Assembly (NCBI RefSeq): GCF_022539665.2
Contig: NC_081331.1
Location: 7,037,534 to 7,101,533 of the forward strand
Length of the DNA stretch: 64,000 bases
Direction: 5' to 3'
DNA from: Daphnia carinata
Lineage: Eukaryota; Arthropoda; Branchiopoda; Diplostraca; Daphniidae
The number at the start of each line of letters is the position of its first letter. Position 1 is the first letter of the stretch. Both the position numbers and the translations under genes were made by a program. Below, piece by piece: positions 1 through 12,502 of the stretch. The notes below the pieces were generated by a model, which saw only the letters and a list, made by a program, of their open reading frames with translations, was not told where the DNA came from and did not search any database.

Positions 1-3000
1 TAACGAAACTCCGGTCGTGCTGGACGGTCTTGTTTACTATTCCATTCCATTTCGTTTCGTATTTTTTTTGTTTTACGTATAACATTTGCATACATTTTTT
101 CTTCGCTTTGTTATTGACGTTATTCAACAGTGAGTCACTTTTCTTGTGCCACAGCGATTGAACAACTTTACCGCGAAAAGGATCTTTTTTTTTTCCTTTG
201 TCCGTTCAATCAAAAAATTTTTGATTGTTCGTCGAGAGTTCTTCTCACCGGGATTCTCACACGCTGTTCCAGGTGCATATATTCTCTTTTCACGTTTCCG
301 AAATGCTCGTCACGGGCTCCGGAAGTTGTTCGGGAGGTACAAGGCTTTTTGTTTGTTTTATTTTTATTGCAAATGATTAGTTTTTCTTGTCTTGTTATTT
401 CGAGACTTTCTTTTCGTGAAAGGTGTGGCGTGTTTTGTTTCTTTTTTTTTTTTTTTTTTTCTATGTTTTTGTGTTCGTTTATTTCACTGTGTTAGCCCGT
501 GTGTGTCTGTAGATGTGGGCTAGGTTCAAGACAAAGATCTGTCAGTTGTTCTGACCTTCCCGTTTGCTATTTTTGCCTAATTATCTCTTTGACTAAAGAA
601 AACGAAACAAAATGCACTAAAAATCTTTGGAAGAAGGCAGATGATAACTAGCGAAACATAGTCGGAGGAGCTGAAAAGGTTCTTGGCTTGTGGCCTTTTA
701 CGGCATGCTTTAGGAACGGCCGATGTCGATGTACGAAAGGGGTGATGTTGCGTGTTGTTGTGTTTAGTCTGTGGGTGTGTGTGTGTGTTACCATGTCGGC
801 GTGTCCCGGCATCACGAAGCAGATGGTTGCGCCCTACTCTTTATCGACGTAAAAGGGAAAACGGCGATGACTTTGAGTACATTCGTCTCCTGTGTTGACC
901 CGCTCTCATCATGTCGCACTCGAATACCAGACCCGCGCGCTAAAACTTGTTTGTTTTCTTTGGTTTCTCTTTTTGAAATTGGTCCACATCCTTGTCAAAA
1001 CTAGGCAATCCTCAATCTACCAGTTTACCCACGACCTGAAAACGATGGAGATTCACTCCATTTGCGCTAACCTTTTCCAGTTTCGTTTTCGGGATTTCGC
1101 CCTTCTCCCATTGAGGTTAAACATAAGAGATAATGCGGATTTCCTTAGTCTAATTCCAAAGAGGTCGCATGTGCCATTTTTTTTTATTTGTCGCCCCTTT
1201 TTCGCTACCAGGGATTTGGTGTCTGTCGGTCAAAGGAAACAATTTCCGCTTGTCTCCTGCTTGACGATGAATCGTCCTCACCCCCACACCCCTCTGTTAA
1301 ATAAGTTAAAATAATCGTTCCTCCATCTCCCCCTGAAAAATAAAATAATACGCCCTATGCTCATCCGCACTTGAACTAGGGTCCTCCCCCCCACTTTCTG
1401 GTATCCGTTAGTTCCCTTACCACATGTGTTACCTTCTGTAACAAACAACAAAAAAAAACAAGAGCAACTGCTAGAGACATGGGCTAACATGGGACAAACC
1501 AGGTGTTGCTCTCCCCCCCGACTTCACAGAAACCGTCTGGTTCCGGTCCACAAAGCGAAATAAATAACGACAATTTTTTTTTTTGAAGCTGGAACAATCA
1601 GCCCACCTGTTTATTGTAACCCTCTATTTATTTGGGGGGTGGGGGGAGAAGGGGAAAACGCGTGCTACCCTTTCAGGTGTTTCATCTGTCGATCCAGTTT
1701 CTCAATGACCCGTGGGCCACATTTGAAGGTTGCCGTCTGTTTCTTTATCGCGCCCTTGATTCTCCTGTCAGGCCCAGTGCTTTTCCTTGTCCATAACGCC
1801 ATTCACGAAAGATTTCGATTTCGTGTTTTTTTTAGGGGGGTTTCATTTCCCTTTTTTTTCTCCCTCCCTATTTCCGGTCCTTCGCCTTGGCGTCATACGT
1901 TTCCGCAGCCGAGAGAACAAAGGCAGATCGCCCTTGTAAGCCGTTTGTGACATCTGCTACTGTCTTTAGACGAATCTGTTTCCCAGCAGATAGTGTACTA
2001 TGTTTGTTGTACCTTTTTCTTTCTTGACTGGAAACACTTAAGTTGATTGTAGACCACTGAAATTTTATATTTGATGGCGTCAGGAAAGACTAAAATGACG
2101 GCAGGGGGTTCTAGTTCTACAATATTTCTTTCGACTTCCCACCGCTCTCGTTTGGCGATCTGCTTGATCAGTCAAGCTCGAACGATCACTGGCTTTTTTT
2201 TATGTTTTTTTTTCTTGGATTGGCCACATACCACACAATGACGATGACACCAGAACCCCCCAATGATGTTTCATCGCCTTACCTTTTGTTTCTAGTCTTT
2301 CGTTTTCAACAGCCGCCGTTTCGCTCTGCTGTAACGAAAATCCTCGATGACCGTGTTCTCCGGAATTTGAAATCGGTTTAAAATGAAAATCATGTTCAAA
2401 CCAAACATTGCGTTTGATTTGTTCGACTTTCTTTCCGCTTTCGCTGTAATAGCAGTGTTTTGACGTCGGTTTCAAACTTTTTTGAATTCTAGTTTTCCGC
2501 TCTAAATGAATCGCGCCCTTTTGTTTAACAGGACATTGTAAAAGAAAGGGAGCTACATTATAAAAAAAAAAGAGATTGAGAAAGACGAAGAATTTGAACT
2601 GATATGATTGTCGTTATACAATTTAAAAAAAAGAGGAGGGACTGGGGAAAAAAAAAACAAGGACGGCCTCGCGTAGTTTCCGGGGAAACTATTTGAACCT
2701 CCTGTTTGGCGGATGCGTACTCAGGGAACGTTTGAAAATTTCCTTCCTTCTAGCCGCTCATTAAACACGGCCGTTCCCTTATTGTTCCCCTTTTTCTTTC
2801 TCAAGAAAACGAAGAACAGCGGCCTTCATTGCGTTTGGTTTGCAAAAGTATGTCAGTTCGTGCACCTATTTTGAGTGATTTCGCCACGAAAAATAAAATT
2901 ATGGAAATGAATACGTACTGAAGACGTCAAAAGGAAAATAGAAAACGGTCGGAGCCACCTTATTTCCGCTTTAGTTTTCAAAAATCAGTTCACGCCGAGT

Positions 3001-3717
3001 CGCGTCACCGATCATTACGAGCGATCCGCTCTATTTTTATTGAACGTTACCCTTTTTTTTTTTGCGGTTCGCCGTACTGCATTGCCCAGCATTGGAAACC
3101 ACGCATTTGTCTAAAAAAAAAAATTAATAAAAACTCATTACACTCCCGATCAATCTTTGCCCTTCATAAATATTACCGGTTATATGCTACGATTATTTCC
3201 TGATGTACCGGTAGACCATCTGTTTTCGGCTTCTGTTTGGCTTCGTCCAGCAAAAAAGGGAAAACGGTTTCGGTCGGGCTGTTTTGTTTCTTTTCCGTTC
3301 ACGATGACTTACCTGCAGACATGCACGCTATGAAAATAGGGTTTGTCTGAAAAAGAAAGACAACTGTCTTTATGAATTAATTCGTATCATGCCCTTGGAA
3401 TTCGAATCTCCAGTTTTCCGCCCTGAAGGTTCGATTCAACTCGAAGAAGAAACGACAAGCCACCAAGCGATCAAAGACTCTAGTTGGTATTTTCGTATTC
3501 ATTCCCTCCTCATGTCTCCCCTCCGTTTCTTCCTGCATTCTTACAGTTGGCCGAGTCATGACGGGTAACAAAAGACGGTGCAGGAAAAGGAAAAAAAAAA
3601 TGCCGATAAAAGTCTTAGAAAGATATCAGATAGCATATACCGATAGCTGGAACATTCTTACTCTTACGGCAATCTTTGAATTCTAATACTAAACGTTTTT
3701 TGCTTGAATAATTGCAG
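1..3717. other. No gene recognised; probable intron or upstream DNA of the AKAP2-like gene
   Basis: I see no coding exon here. The sequence is full of T and A runs, has a short GT microsatellite near 770-790 and lacks long open frames with protein-like composition. The first clear exon starts at 3718 behind a good acceptor and its frame is already open, so this stretch is most simply a long intron of that gene or its 5' region. This is an inference. Confidence 0.5.
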
Positions 3718-6700
3718 GCGGCGTCAATAGCGAGTCGATTCTGGTCAAGAAGGAGGAGACGAAAGCCTTTTGGGAAGGCAAGATGCAATCCGAATTGGAG
3801 GAACCTATTCCGCTGACACGCAACAACCGGATCAAAACGGAATCGCAACCGCTTCAGCGTCAACAGTCCACTCTGTCGCCTCCGCCCGGATTCGACAATG
3901 ATTTGCTCGACAACGAACAGGACGAAGCGGCCGAACAAGAGGAAGAACCTATTCTAAGCAACATGGAATTCACGGACGTGGCTTCCATCACATTCAAAGG
4001 CGACGATTCCGCCGTGGATATCAAACCATTCGTCGTTTTTGGCAGTTTCGAAGACGGTGGCTCTATTGATGACGTCGATGCCACCGCACCCACCAGCACT
4101 GCCATCGCTCCGGCGCCTCTTTCGGTCGCTGTCCCCAATGAACCTAAATCTCAAACAAGTCACGACATACGGCCAAAATCGTTGTACTTCGAACCGGAGC
4201 GTGACTCATCCAGCAGCGACGATGAACTGGAAACGGAGGTCAGTGCAGCATCGTTTTCGGTCAACAAAGGCGTTCATTCCATCAGTCCGCATTCGAATCC
4301 AACCGAAACGCTGATTGAGCGGGAAATACGGCTTCAGCGCGAACGCGAAGAGGCCGTGCTTCTCGAACGTCAGAAGGCTCTGCAAATGTTGGAAGCGACG
4401 CGCAAACAAGCGAAACTGCCCGAAGCGGCGCCGCGGAAGCCTCACATGGCCGAATCCAATAAGAGGGAAGGGCACAAAGTAAGCCAGCCTGGTGAATTTG
4501 TCAAAAAGGCGGAGTCGAAGAAAGCCATGGAAGTGTTGGTATCGCCGACGGAGATCCGCATCTCGGAGGAGATTCGCGAATTGAAGCGACGCGAAGAGGA
4601 GCTGCGCCAATTGAGGGAGTCGAACGTTCGCAATGTGCAGAACGGCTGCGAGGATCCGTCATCGTTCACCACCAATGGCGTTACTGACGACGAAGGACTT
4701 TATTCGGATGCCGAGCGTGATGTCAGCAGCAGCGAAGCTAACAGCAGGTTTGTGTCGCGAAATGTTTTGTTTTGTTTTTTTCGCCAGGGGGACGTGACAC
4801 CCCAATATTTAGCCAAGCGTTGGGTGTTGTTGCCCTACTTGCAGAATTTCGACTGGGTTTCAAAACTGGAATCTATAATCGTCAATGAAAGATTTTCAAG
4901 CGAATTTCATGCACCAATTCCCATTTCGTTTGGATAGTAAATTCTGTTATTTGTTCTTTACTCCGTTTATAGTTAATTCGTTTGATTTTATATGGTTCTG
5001 TTCTCTAATTTCGTCTTGCTTTAAATGCAGTCGAGTCGAAAGTCCAGAAGCCGGCCTGATTCCTAGCGAGTATTCGAAATTTCCTCACCAGAGGACACAG
5101 TCGATGGATTCGATGAGTTCCGGCCACAGTTCGGGCGATCACGTCTTGACCCACACGCCTAATCCGGGCAGCAACACGGAAATAATGAAGCGGGGTGGTC
5201 GTTCCGGCAAGCCAATCGTCATGCCACTAGACGATCTGTCGGATGAGGATGAAACCCCAGCTTATCTAAGGTATGCTTCTATTCCAAGGTACAAAACGTC
5301 TATGACTGAATGGAAAATTCCGTGAAATTACGTGGAAATCATTTAAATCTATATACTTGGCCAACATTCCATCAAGATTTTGTTTCACTTTTGGCACGGT
5401 AACGTGCGGTTTTAATCAAATTATTATTCTGTGGCTGTGAACCAATGTCCTTGCTCTTTTAGTCATCCATTTCTTTCCAGTTTTTGCACGAGACAAATTT
5501 AGACATTAAAAAAACAGTTAGAGTTTGAATAATTGAATAATTTGACTCGCTACCGAATGGCACTAGGTCAACCTTTGATGAGTCAGTAAGCCATTCAAAT
5601 GCTATCGACTTTTTCCAGCGCTTCGACGATTCATCGGCTGACTAAAGTGGTTCGGAAAATCAATTCTTGCGTGTTTTTTTTTTTATTTTGTTGGGATTTG
5701 TTGCAATCATACAAATGAATGAACTCACCTTTAAAAAAAAACTATTTAGCAGGTCTAAAGAGACACCCATTGAACGCGAAATTCGTTTGGGTCGTGAGCG
5801 TGAGGAAGCCTTGCGCAGAGAAAAAGGTCTTCAACCCGGAGGGATGACGGTGTCTGTAACTAAACAGAATGAGAAAGAGGTCAGTGAATTTTGCCAAATT
5901 ATTTTTTTTCCTTTAAATCCTTAGTTAATATTTTTTTTGAATGGCATCATTTAACTCTTCTTCCATTAACAGAATCGCCAGGCACAGAGGTTCGCCAATT
6001 CGAGCAGCGACAAACGGGATGTCCAGCATCGTTACGCATCGTCCGTCATTCAGCGCGAAATGGACGAGATTGTCGAAAGGGAAAACGAGCTTGTCCGCGA
6101 TGGAAAAATTCAAACTACGTCACTCGAGCGAGCTGGCTCCAAGGTTCGGATAGCTTTAGAATAGTTTGTACCCCTGTCGCAAATCTATAAATCTAAGGAC
6201 TCGCTTTGCAGGCTTCCAGCTTGGCTGATTACTCTAGAAAAAAGACTGCCATTGGACCAGCTAAGTCCGTGTCATCCATTCAGTCCCCTACCACGGTGGA
6301 ACTCGCTCTGCAGCGCTCAGAGTCAGTTGTCGAGGATCGAGAATCGCCATCCGAACCGCAGCATGTCAAGAAAATGCCGCAGATGAAAGTGACGTATGGC
6401 AACCGCGGCTACGGCAACGCAAACCTATCGAGCGCGACCGCCAATGGCGGCCAGCCTGCCGCCGCGACGGCGACATGGCGCAATTTCAGCAATCCCCAAG
6501 GTGGCCAGCGCGGCCTGATGGAGAAATTTCTCCTATCACGCGGACGCTTGAACGGCCCAGCTACTTTCAACGCACCTACACCTTCGGCACCCACGGCGCT
6601 TTCTTCCTCATCACCGTTAACACATCACAGCGTCGTCACCCCAGGATCATCGGCCGGTGATCCTGTTGGCGTGATCAACCAGAGCAATAAAATGACATCG

Positions 6701-7283
6701 GCTCCTGCCCGTTACGTTGTGCCCGCAGTTAAACCTGTAGAATCGCAAATAGCACGAAGAGACGAGGTGAATTGTGCTTTATTCAAAGACATTTTTTGAT
6801 GAGCACTCGCAAGATAATTATGTTTGAATACAGGAGGATAAACAAGTCCGCGAGAAAGTTGTGCCTCCTCGCCGCCATTACGCCACTACCGAGGAGAAAA
6901 TTCAGCAAGAATTTCGCGAAATGCAGAAAAGAGAAGAAGAGCTCAAGTAAGAAAACTTTTATTATAGACGAGCAGTTATCGGTTTGACTAACGATTTTTT
7001 GGGGTTTGCATCGCGTAGATTGAATCGAAGCAAATTTTTTGCCAAATCGCAACCCAATTTACTTGACATTGACGATCCAGTTGTGAACGAACCAGAACAG
7101 CGCCTGGAGGGACAGCTGCGAAGTGCCCACTCCATTTCTGACCTGCTCGCAGATGAGACACAATCAGTGGAAATGAGAGAGGAATTGCCTCTGAAGTCAT
7201 CTTCCTCAACAGTCAAAGGAGCTCGCCGTAAAAGTGCATTGATTGCCCAGTGGGAAAATAGAATTCACCAACAAGACTTTTGA
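3718..7283 (+). CDS. AKAP2/MISP-family protein, C-terminal exons (5' exons not in view)
   Basis: Seven exons can be joined in frame: 3718-4747, 5031-5270, 5753-5879, 5973-6143, 6212-6766, 6834-6946, 7019-7283, giving about 832 visible residues. The reading frame is open across the acceptor at 3718, ahead of the Met at 3783, so the true start lies upstream. The call rests on the C-terminal family signature: two copies of a TPIEREIRL-type motif (near 4310 and 5763), an IQREMDEIVEREN helix, a GLMEKFLLSRGR block and a final RRKSALIAQWENRI segment. These match the C-terminal domain shared by AKAP2 (PALM2-AKAP2) and MISP, proteins of cell-cortex and actin scaffolding. Long charged, probably coiled stretches and serine-rich linkers lie between. 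A PKA-binding helix was not identified, so an anchoring role is only suggested by the family. Confidence 0.75.
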
Positions 7284-8567
7284 AAGATTTGGGGGATGAT
7301 CTTTGTTTTGAAATTAATGAAACAGCTTCCATAATATATGCAACACGCTTCTTCATCCGCAGCCGGAATAACGGACAATTCCAAAAACAGTAATATACCC
7401 CTTAAGTTACCCGCATTTTCTCGCCTCTCTTGGAATTCGGTTGTCTGTCGAGATGCTTTCTCCCTTCTTTTCAACACATTCCCCCCCCCCCCCCCCCCCC
7501 CCGATTGCTATGAATTTATTCATGGCCTTAGCACTGTTTGCGCAGTGAAACTTTCCCGTCAAGTGCCCTTATGTTGCTTATGAATTTATTTTTGTTTTTT
7601 AAATATCTTTTTTTCTATCTTTTTGTTCCTTTGTTATATCGTCATCACCTAGTTTACTTGAAAAGAAAGTTTAAATAATCAGCGATTCTGTGTGCCAGGC
7701 TTATAGACTGAAATTAGTTAATCAATCGCGTTAATATCGTGTGAAGAATTACAAAATAGATTTTTTTTCGAACTGGCTTCGATGTATAGCCCGTAAACGG
7801 AGCAGCGCGGTGATTCATGAAATTAATACATGGTTTATCTTGGAAAGAGCACAGCTTTCGTTTTTTTTATTCAGCAGCTTTCTCTTACTCATTTATGAGA
7901 ACAATAGTGGCTGCTCTCAGATACACAGATATCGTGACAATAAGCAAGTTCCTGCCACGAAAGCTTTTCGTGATGATTTTTTTGTTTCAGCGTGACGCCA
8001 TCCATATGGCGAAAATCAATTTTTTTTTCGATTCGCAACCTATGATTTCCCCGAGAACAAAAAGAAGTTTATAATTGTTTCAGCGGTGAAGGGTTGGAAA
8101 ACTTGCGTTTTATTTGGCAGACAAATAAAAAGTTTTCTTTTATCACAAGCTCGCCCTTCATACTGCTTAGAAAGTTCATCGTTGCCTGCAACAAGCATTT
8201 CATCTAAAATAAGCATGAACTTTCTGTGCTACCCATACTAAAGAATTATCTTTCCAAATCAAAAGCATACTTGTTTCTAGTAGCTCCAAATGATTCCTCT
8301 ACTTTAGTCTCATTTGGCTCCTACATTACGCGTTTAATCGATGTGTTCTGGGTTCAAAAGTTTATTTTTAAAACCAAATTATAATAAACGAACAAACAAA
8401 AAAAAATCAACGTTTTTAACCGTATTGCTGCGTTGGATGCGTTAGAAGAAACATAAAACCGGAATACTTGGCAAAAGGAAAACAAGGAATTTTCCGAGAT
8501 CAATCCAAGAAGTTTACCTGCAAAAAACATTGACGTTAAGCAAACATTAAAAGACCCTGAAAGGGGT
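7284..8567. other. Convergent 3' regions of AKAP2-like gene and KIF22
   Basis: No coding sequence was recognised. The region is AT-rich, with a run of 22 C at 7481-7502 just downstream of the plus-strand stop. It probably holds the 3' UTR of the AKAP2-like gene on the plus strand and, from about 8350 rightwards, the 3' UTR of the minus-strand kinesin. Confidence 0.5.
7481..7502 (+). repeat. Poly(C) tract of 22 bases
   Basis: An uninterrupted run of 22 C lies about 200 bp past the stop codon of the AKAP2-like gene, probably inside its 3' UTR. No other C or G homopolymer in the window approaches this length. Confidence 0.95.
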
Positions 8568-11173
8568 TCACGATTTTCTTATTACCTTTAGGAATTTTTC
8601 ATGAAAATTCTTTCTTAAGCCCGGAACTAGTTTGAGCGTATCGAGATCGTTAAACAACCCATTAAGATTTCGATAAGTAATAATGCAGTGTCCCGCTTTC
8701 GGGCCGATGGATGGCAATTTCTGCATCTGGGATTGTGATGCTCTATTCAAATAGTCTAGCATGTCTTTCCTTTAAGTTCAGAAAGCGTCTTTAATAACAT
8801 GCGCTTTCGAATTGGCAGTTAGAAGCGAATACATTACTTATATTTAGCGATGTTCTGTTCTGATTTTCCTTCAGGAATTGGCAGTGGCAAGACGGATGCG
8901 CGTTTCACAGTTTTTCTGGTACTGGATCGTCGAGGTGTCGGAACCACCAATTTCGAATCATTTGCATTCATGGTAACGTTGGACAATGTCTGTCCTAGAT
9001 GCGTGAAAGCAAAAGAAAACATAACCGCATTAAAGAAAAATGTTCAGGTAAAATCTATTTTTCTTGCTAAGCAATACTTTTCTCGGCCAAACGTGTACTA
9101 CGGCGGCGTCCATCATTTATCTGAGAAATGCTATCCGTCAACTCAGAAGTCAAATTCAGCGCATCTGGAACGGTGCCAGAAGCTAATAAATGAAAATATA
9201 GTGAGTTAAGATAAATAATCAAATCACTGATACGAACATAGGCATACATGTTATTTGGTATGAGGTGCTCCTGACGTTCTCTTCTAGTAGACTCTGGAAA
9301 CTCAAATGTTGAGAACAGTTAGCCAGCAGAGAATGTGCTAGTTTGTCTTTGAATCCTTCTAGGAAAGTGTCCACTCTTTCCATCACGGCCATTTGGATAC
9401 GATTCTCGATATCCTCCGAATCAGACAATTTAGATAAACTTCTCTTAAAGGATCCCGACACAAAAACTGATTCATCAAGATTTGAACACTTTTCGGACAT
9501 TGCTAATTGTTCTGGAACAGCGAATGATGATCCACCAGGCGTCACTATTCTGTTTCGTTCAATTGGTGCAAAAGGTGTCCTCCACGGAGTACTCCTTGGA
9601 GTTTTGAAACGAATTCTGCTCGGTGTTTTTAACTGAACTTGAGCCAACGCCGGTTTCAACGGTGTTTTGAACGATGATTGAACTTTTGTCTTAATTGCTC
9701 TGGCTTTAGCCGCAAACTGCAAAGCGGCAGATGTCGTCGTGATACTCTGAACATCTGCCTTTACACAGCAAATAAGGACAGTCAAGCTGTTACCTGAAAG
9801 CGAATCTATTGGTTTTACAAAATAGAAAACAACTTTAAGAAAAACAGCAACAGCGTAAAATATTAATACAAAGAATTAAATTACCTTTCAGGGCACGAGT
9901 TAGTGCAGATTCACGGTGTGGAATATGCGAGACATTTTTGCTATTCAAAGCGTTAATCACTTTTCCTAAAGCCAACAAACCTACGAAAAATTAGATTTCA
10001 CAAAATTATAAATTAAATCGTTTAGAGAATTGATATCCGTAAATAGGAATAACAAAACAACTTTAACCTTAAAAACAAATGAACCTTGGGATACCTTTGT
10101 TAATGAAAATTCCTTCATTTTTTGTCTCTCCCGTTGTTCCATCTTTAGCCACGGCCTCAGAACCCGCAAGATCAACGATTTTGAAAACTGCATGTCGATT
10201 TTCACCACTATGAAAACAAAACAATCAGAATTACGCGATTCTAAAACAAGCTGCCAATAATACTTTCTCTGAATCTCCAATTTTAGGCTAATTATGGCAT
10301 GGGATCGGCTTGACGAATCATTTGACTTCGTTTTTTTAACTTGTCGCCTTAAATTCGCTTTCTGTATGAGGTGCAATGCTTTTTCTTGGTTATGAACTTC
10401 GACGTCAGTAATGTTTTCCATAATAACATTTTCGACTGTAACAAAGAACGTTAGCAGATAACCTTATACATTGTACCTAAGTGAAACTTAAAAAGTACTA
10501 CCTTTGTCATTTTTTATTTCAATTTTAGACACTACGGGAGAAAGCAAATCAAAAATTTCTTCTTTGTATATTTCCAAAAATGATATTTGAACTTTGGAAA
10601 TCTGGTACTGTTCTTCAGTACTATCAGTCTTAATGGAGAAGATCCATGAAATGATTTGACCCAACAGACCAGCCTCATCATGGTTAAAGCTTGCATCCTA
10701 TGTATGAGATTAAAAAGATGCTGAATTTGGTAGCTTATGGCTAAGACTTTTCATTTAATAAAATTTATACCCCCGCATTGAAGTTTGCAGTTCCTAGTGT
10801 ATAGCTTTTGCCTGCGCCTGTAGGTCCATAAGCCATTACAGTTACATTGAAGCCTAAAACCAGTTGCTTTAAAAGAGGTAGAGTGCTCTTTTCAAATACT
10901 TCTTTTTGACTACAGTTGATATCATAAACATGATCAAAATGGAATTCTTTTTCTTTATTAAATTCAACCTAGAAATTTGTGTAACATATTTGTGAACAAA
11001 CAAAAACAAAATGATTCATAAAAAATTATATTATTCTATACCTTTGTAGAAGATAACTTCACAAGGATAAAATCCTCGTCATTTAAAACGTCGCCATTTG
11101 AACATTGAGGTAAATTATTCCATTTGGTTGATGCTGGTTTTATACGAACTTGAACTTTCACAGGAGCATCCAT
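8568..11173 (-). CDS. KIF22: Kinesin-like protein KIF22 (Kid-type chromokinesin)
   Basis: Ten exons join in frame to about 638 residues: 11042-11173, 10771-10968, 10502-10697, 10264-10435, 10095-10207, 9885-9980, 9248-9793, 9078-9182, 8838-8994, 8568-8769. The N-terminal motor has the P-loop GPTGAGKSYT near residue 92, switch I SSSRSHAIISL and switch II DLAGSE. The tail is basic and rich in TPRR/TP motifs, then ends in a helix-hairpin-helix segment (LPSIGPKAGHCIITYRNLNG). A motor plus C-terminal HhH is diagnostic of KIF22/Kid, a plus-end chromokinesin that binds DNA and pushes chromosome arms to the spindle equator. The start ATG fits the usual short N-terminus of the motor. The last exon could continue past a possible donor at its end, but the stop at 8568 is the simplest reading. 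Confidence 0.9.
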
Positions 11174-12502
11174 TTGTGACTTCTCAATTCTACAATAACA
11201 CTAAACAGAGCGTCTTCAACCTAGAAAGCAATACTTGGGCTAGCAGTAACCATTTTTAGCAATGTAAACAAAAAAACTTGGAAGAAAAATCTATGAAGTG
11301 CGTCAATTTTCAAATATATACACTTTTGAAGTGTTGGTCAGACGGTTGATAATAATCGATTTAAGTCGATATACAAACAAGCCATTGGACAAAACAATAA
11401 TCGATGCAATATACAGCTCAAATTAGCTTTCTTTTATCTTGAATTTCTTCTGATTTTCTCTTTTATACTACGCAAGGAAAAAGTTCCAATAAATTTTATT
11501 ATCATTGGTATTAGTGTGGTACAATTGTTTCTCTTATTGTCTCTATTTTAGCCATGCAGCCAATAGAATTTACATGGTTTTAGACACTATAAGAATTTAC
11601 CCAAATGGTTTACATGATTGTTTGCTTATATTTTTGAAAACCATGCACAATGCTTTAAAAAGCTCTTCTGGTATTTGTAAGCTACATCGGTCAGGATATA
11701 ATTAGTTCAAACAAATTGAAATGCAACAACTGAAAACATTAAATACAGTTTGATTTGGATCTTTCTAACTTGTAACACTACCGAAAAATTCATTCCTAGG
11801 GAGACGTTTGTGGATATTATCCGCAGTTAATTCACTCTTAGGTACGATTGTACAGAAAAGTGGTTCGCGTGCTATCATTATTTTCATCAAACATTTGGAG
11901 TTTTTGTTCATCGCTTTAAGTGCACGCTTTCGTTATTCCAAGTTTGCCTGTGTTTGACAATGGCGCCTGGGCAAATAGAAGTAGAGTAAATACGCGCGGT
12001 TTCCGCACAATAACAAAGCCCAAAATTGGGAATGGCAGTGCGCAGGATTAACCTAGAACATCATGTAGCGGAAGAAGCCACGCAAGAAAATTCGCTCTAA
12101 TCGGAGATTGTCCGTAAGAAACACACGAAACTGAAAAACGTGAAAAAAGCGAAGCTATGAGCTTTTCTCTACGTTACAAATGAGGTACGCAATGGAAACT
12201 AAAATTTAGTAAAAACATGTCAAATGACTTCAGAATAGCAAATCTTGTTCTATGGGGAAATTGATTGTACTGTACCTTTATACTGTATAAAGACCAATTC
12301 ATTCAGTGTTTTCGTAAAATGTGCCCTAGCTTAAAAACCACGCAAAAACTGGCAACGTTGCCCCTTGCTCATTGGAAACACAGGTTGGTGGACCGATCCA
12401 CGTCATCTTCGCCGTCACTTCTTAGGGTCTCGAATCCTCCCACAAAAGTTGTGTTAAAAGGTGTCCGATAAAGTCTTTTTGGAGCCTTTAACCTTCGCAA
12501 TT
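11174..12502. promoter_or_regulatory. Divergent intergenic region between KIF22 and delta-COP
   Basis: About 1.3 kb separates the two head-to-head start codons. No exon was recognised. The part near 11940-12060 is locally GC-richer and contains an ATGGCGCC motif, and an inverted CCAAT (ATTGG) lies near 12370. These are the likeliest promoter parts, but no start site can be fixed from sequence alone. Confidence 0.35.
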
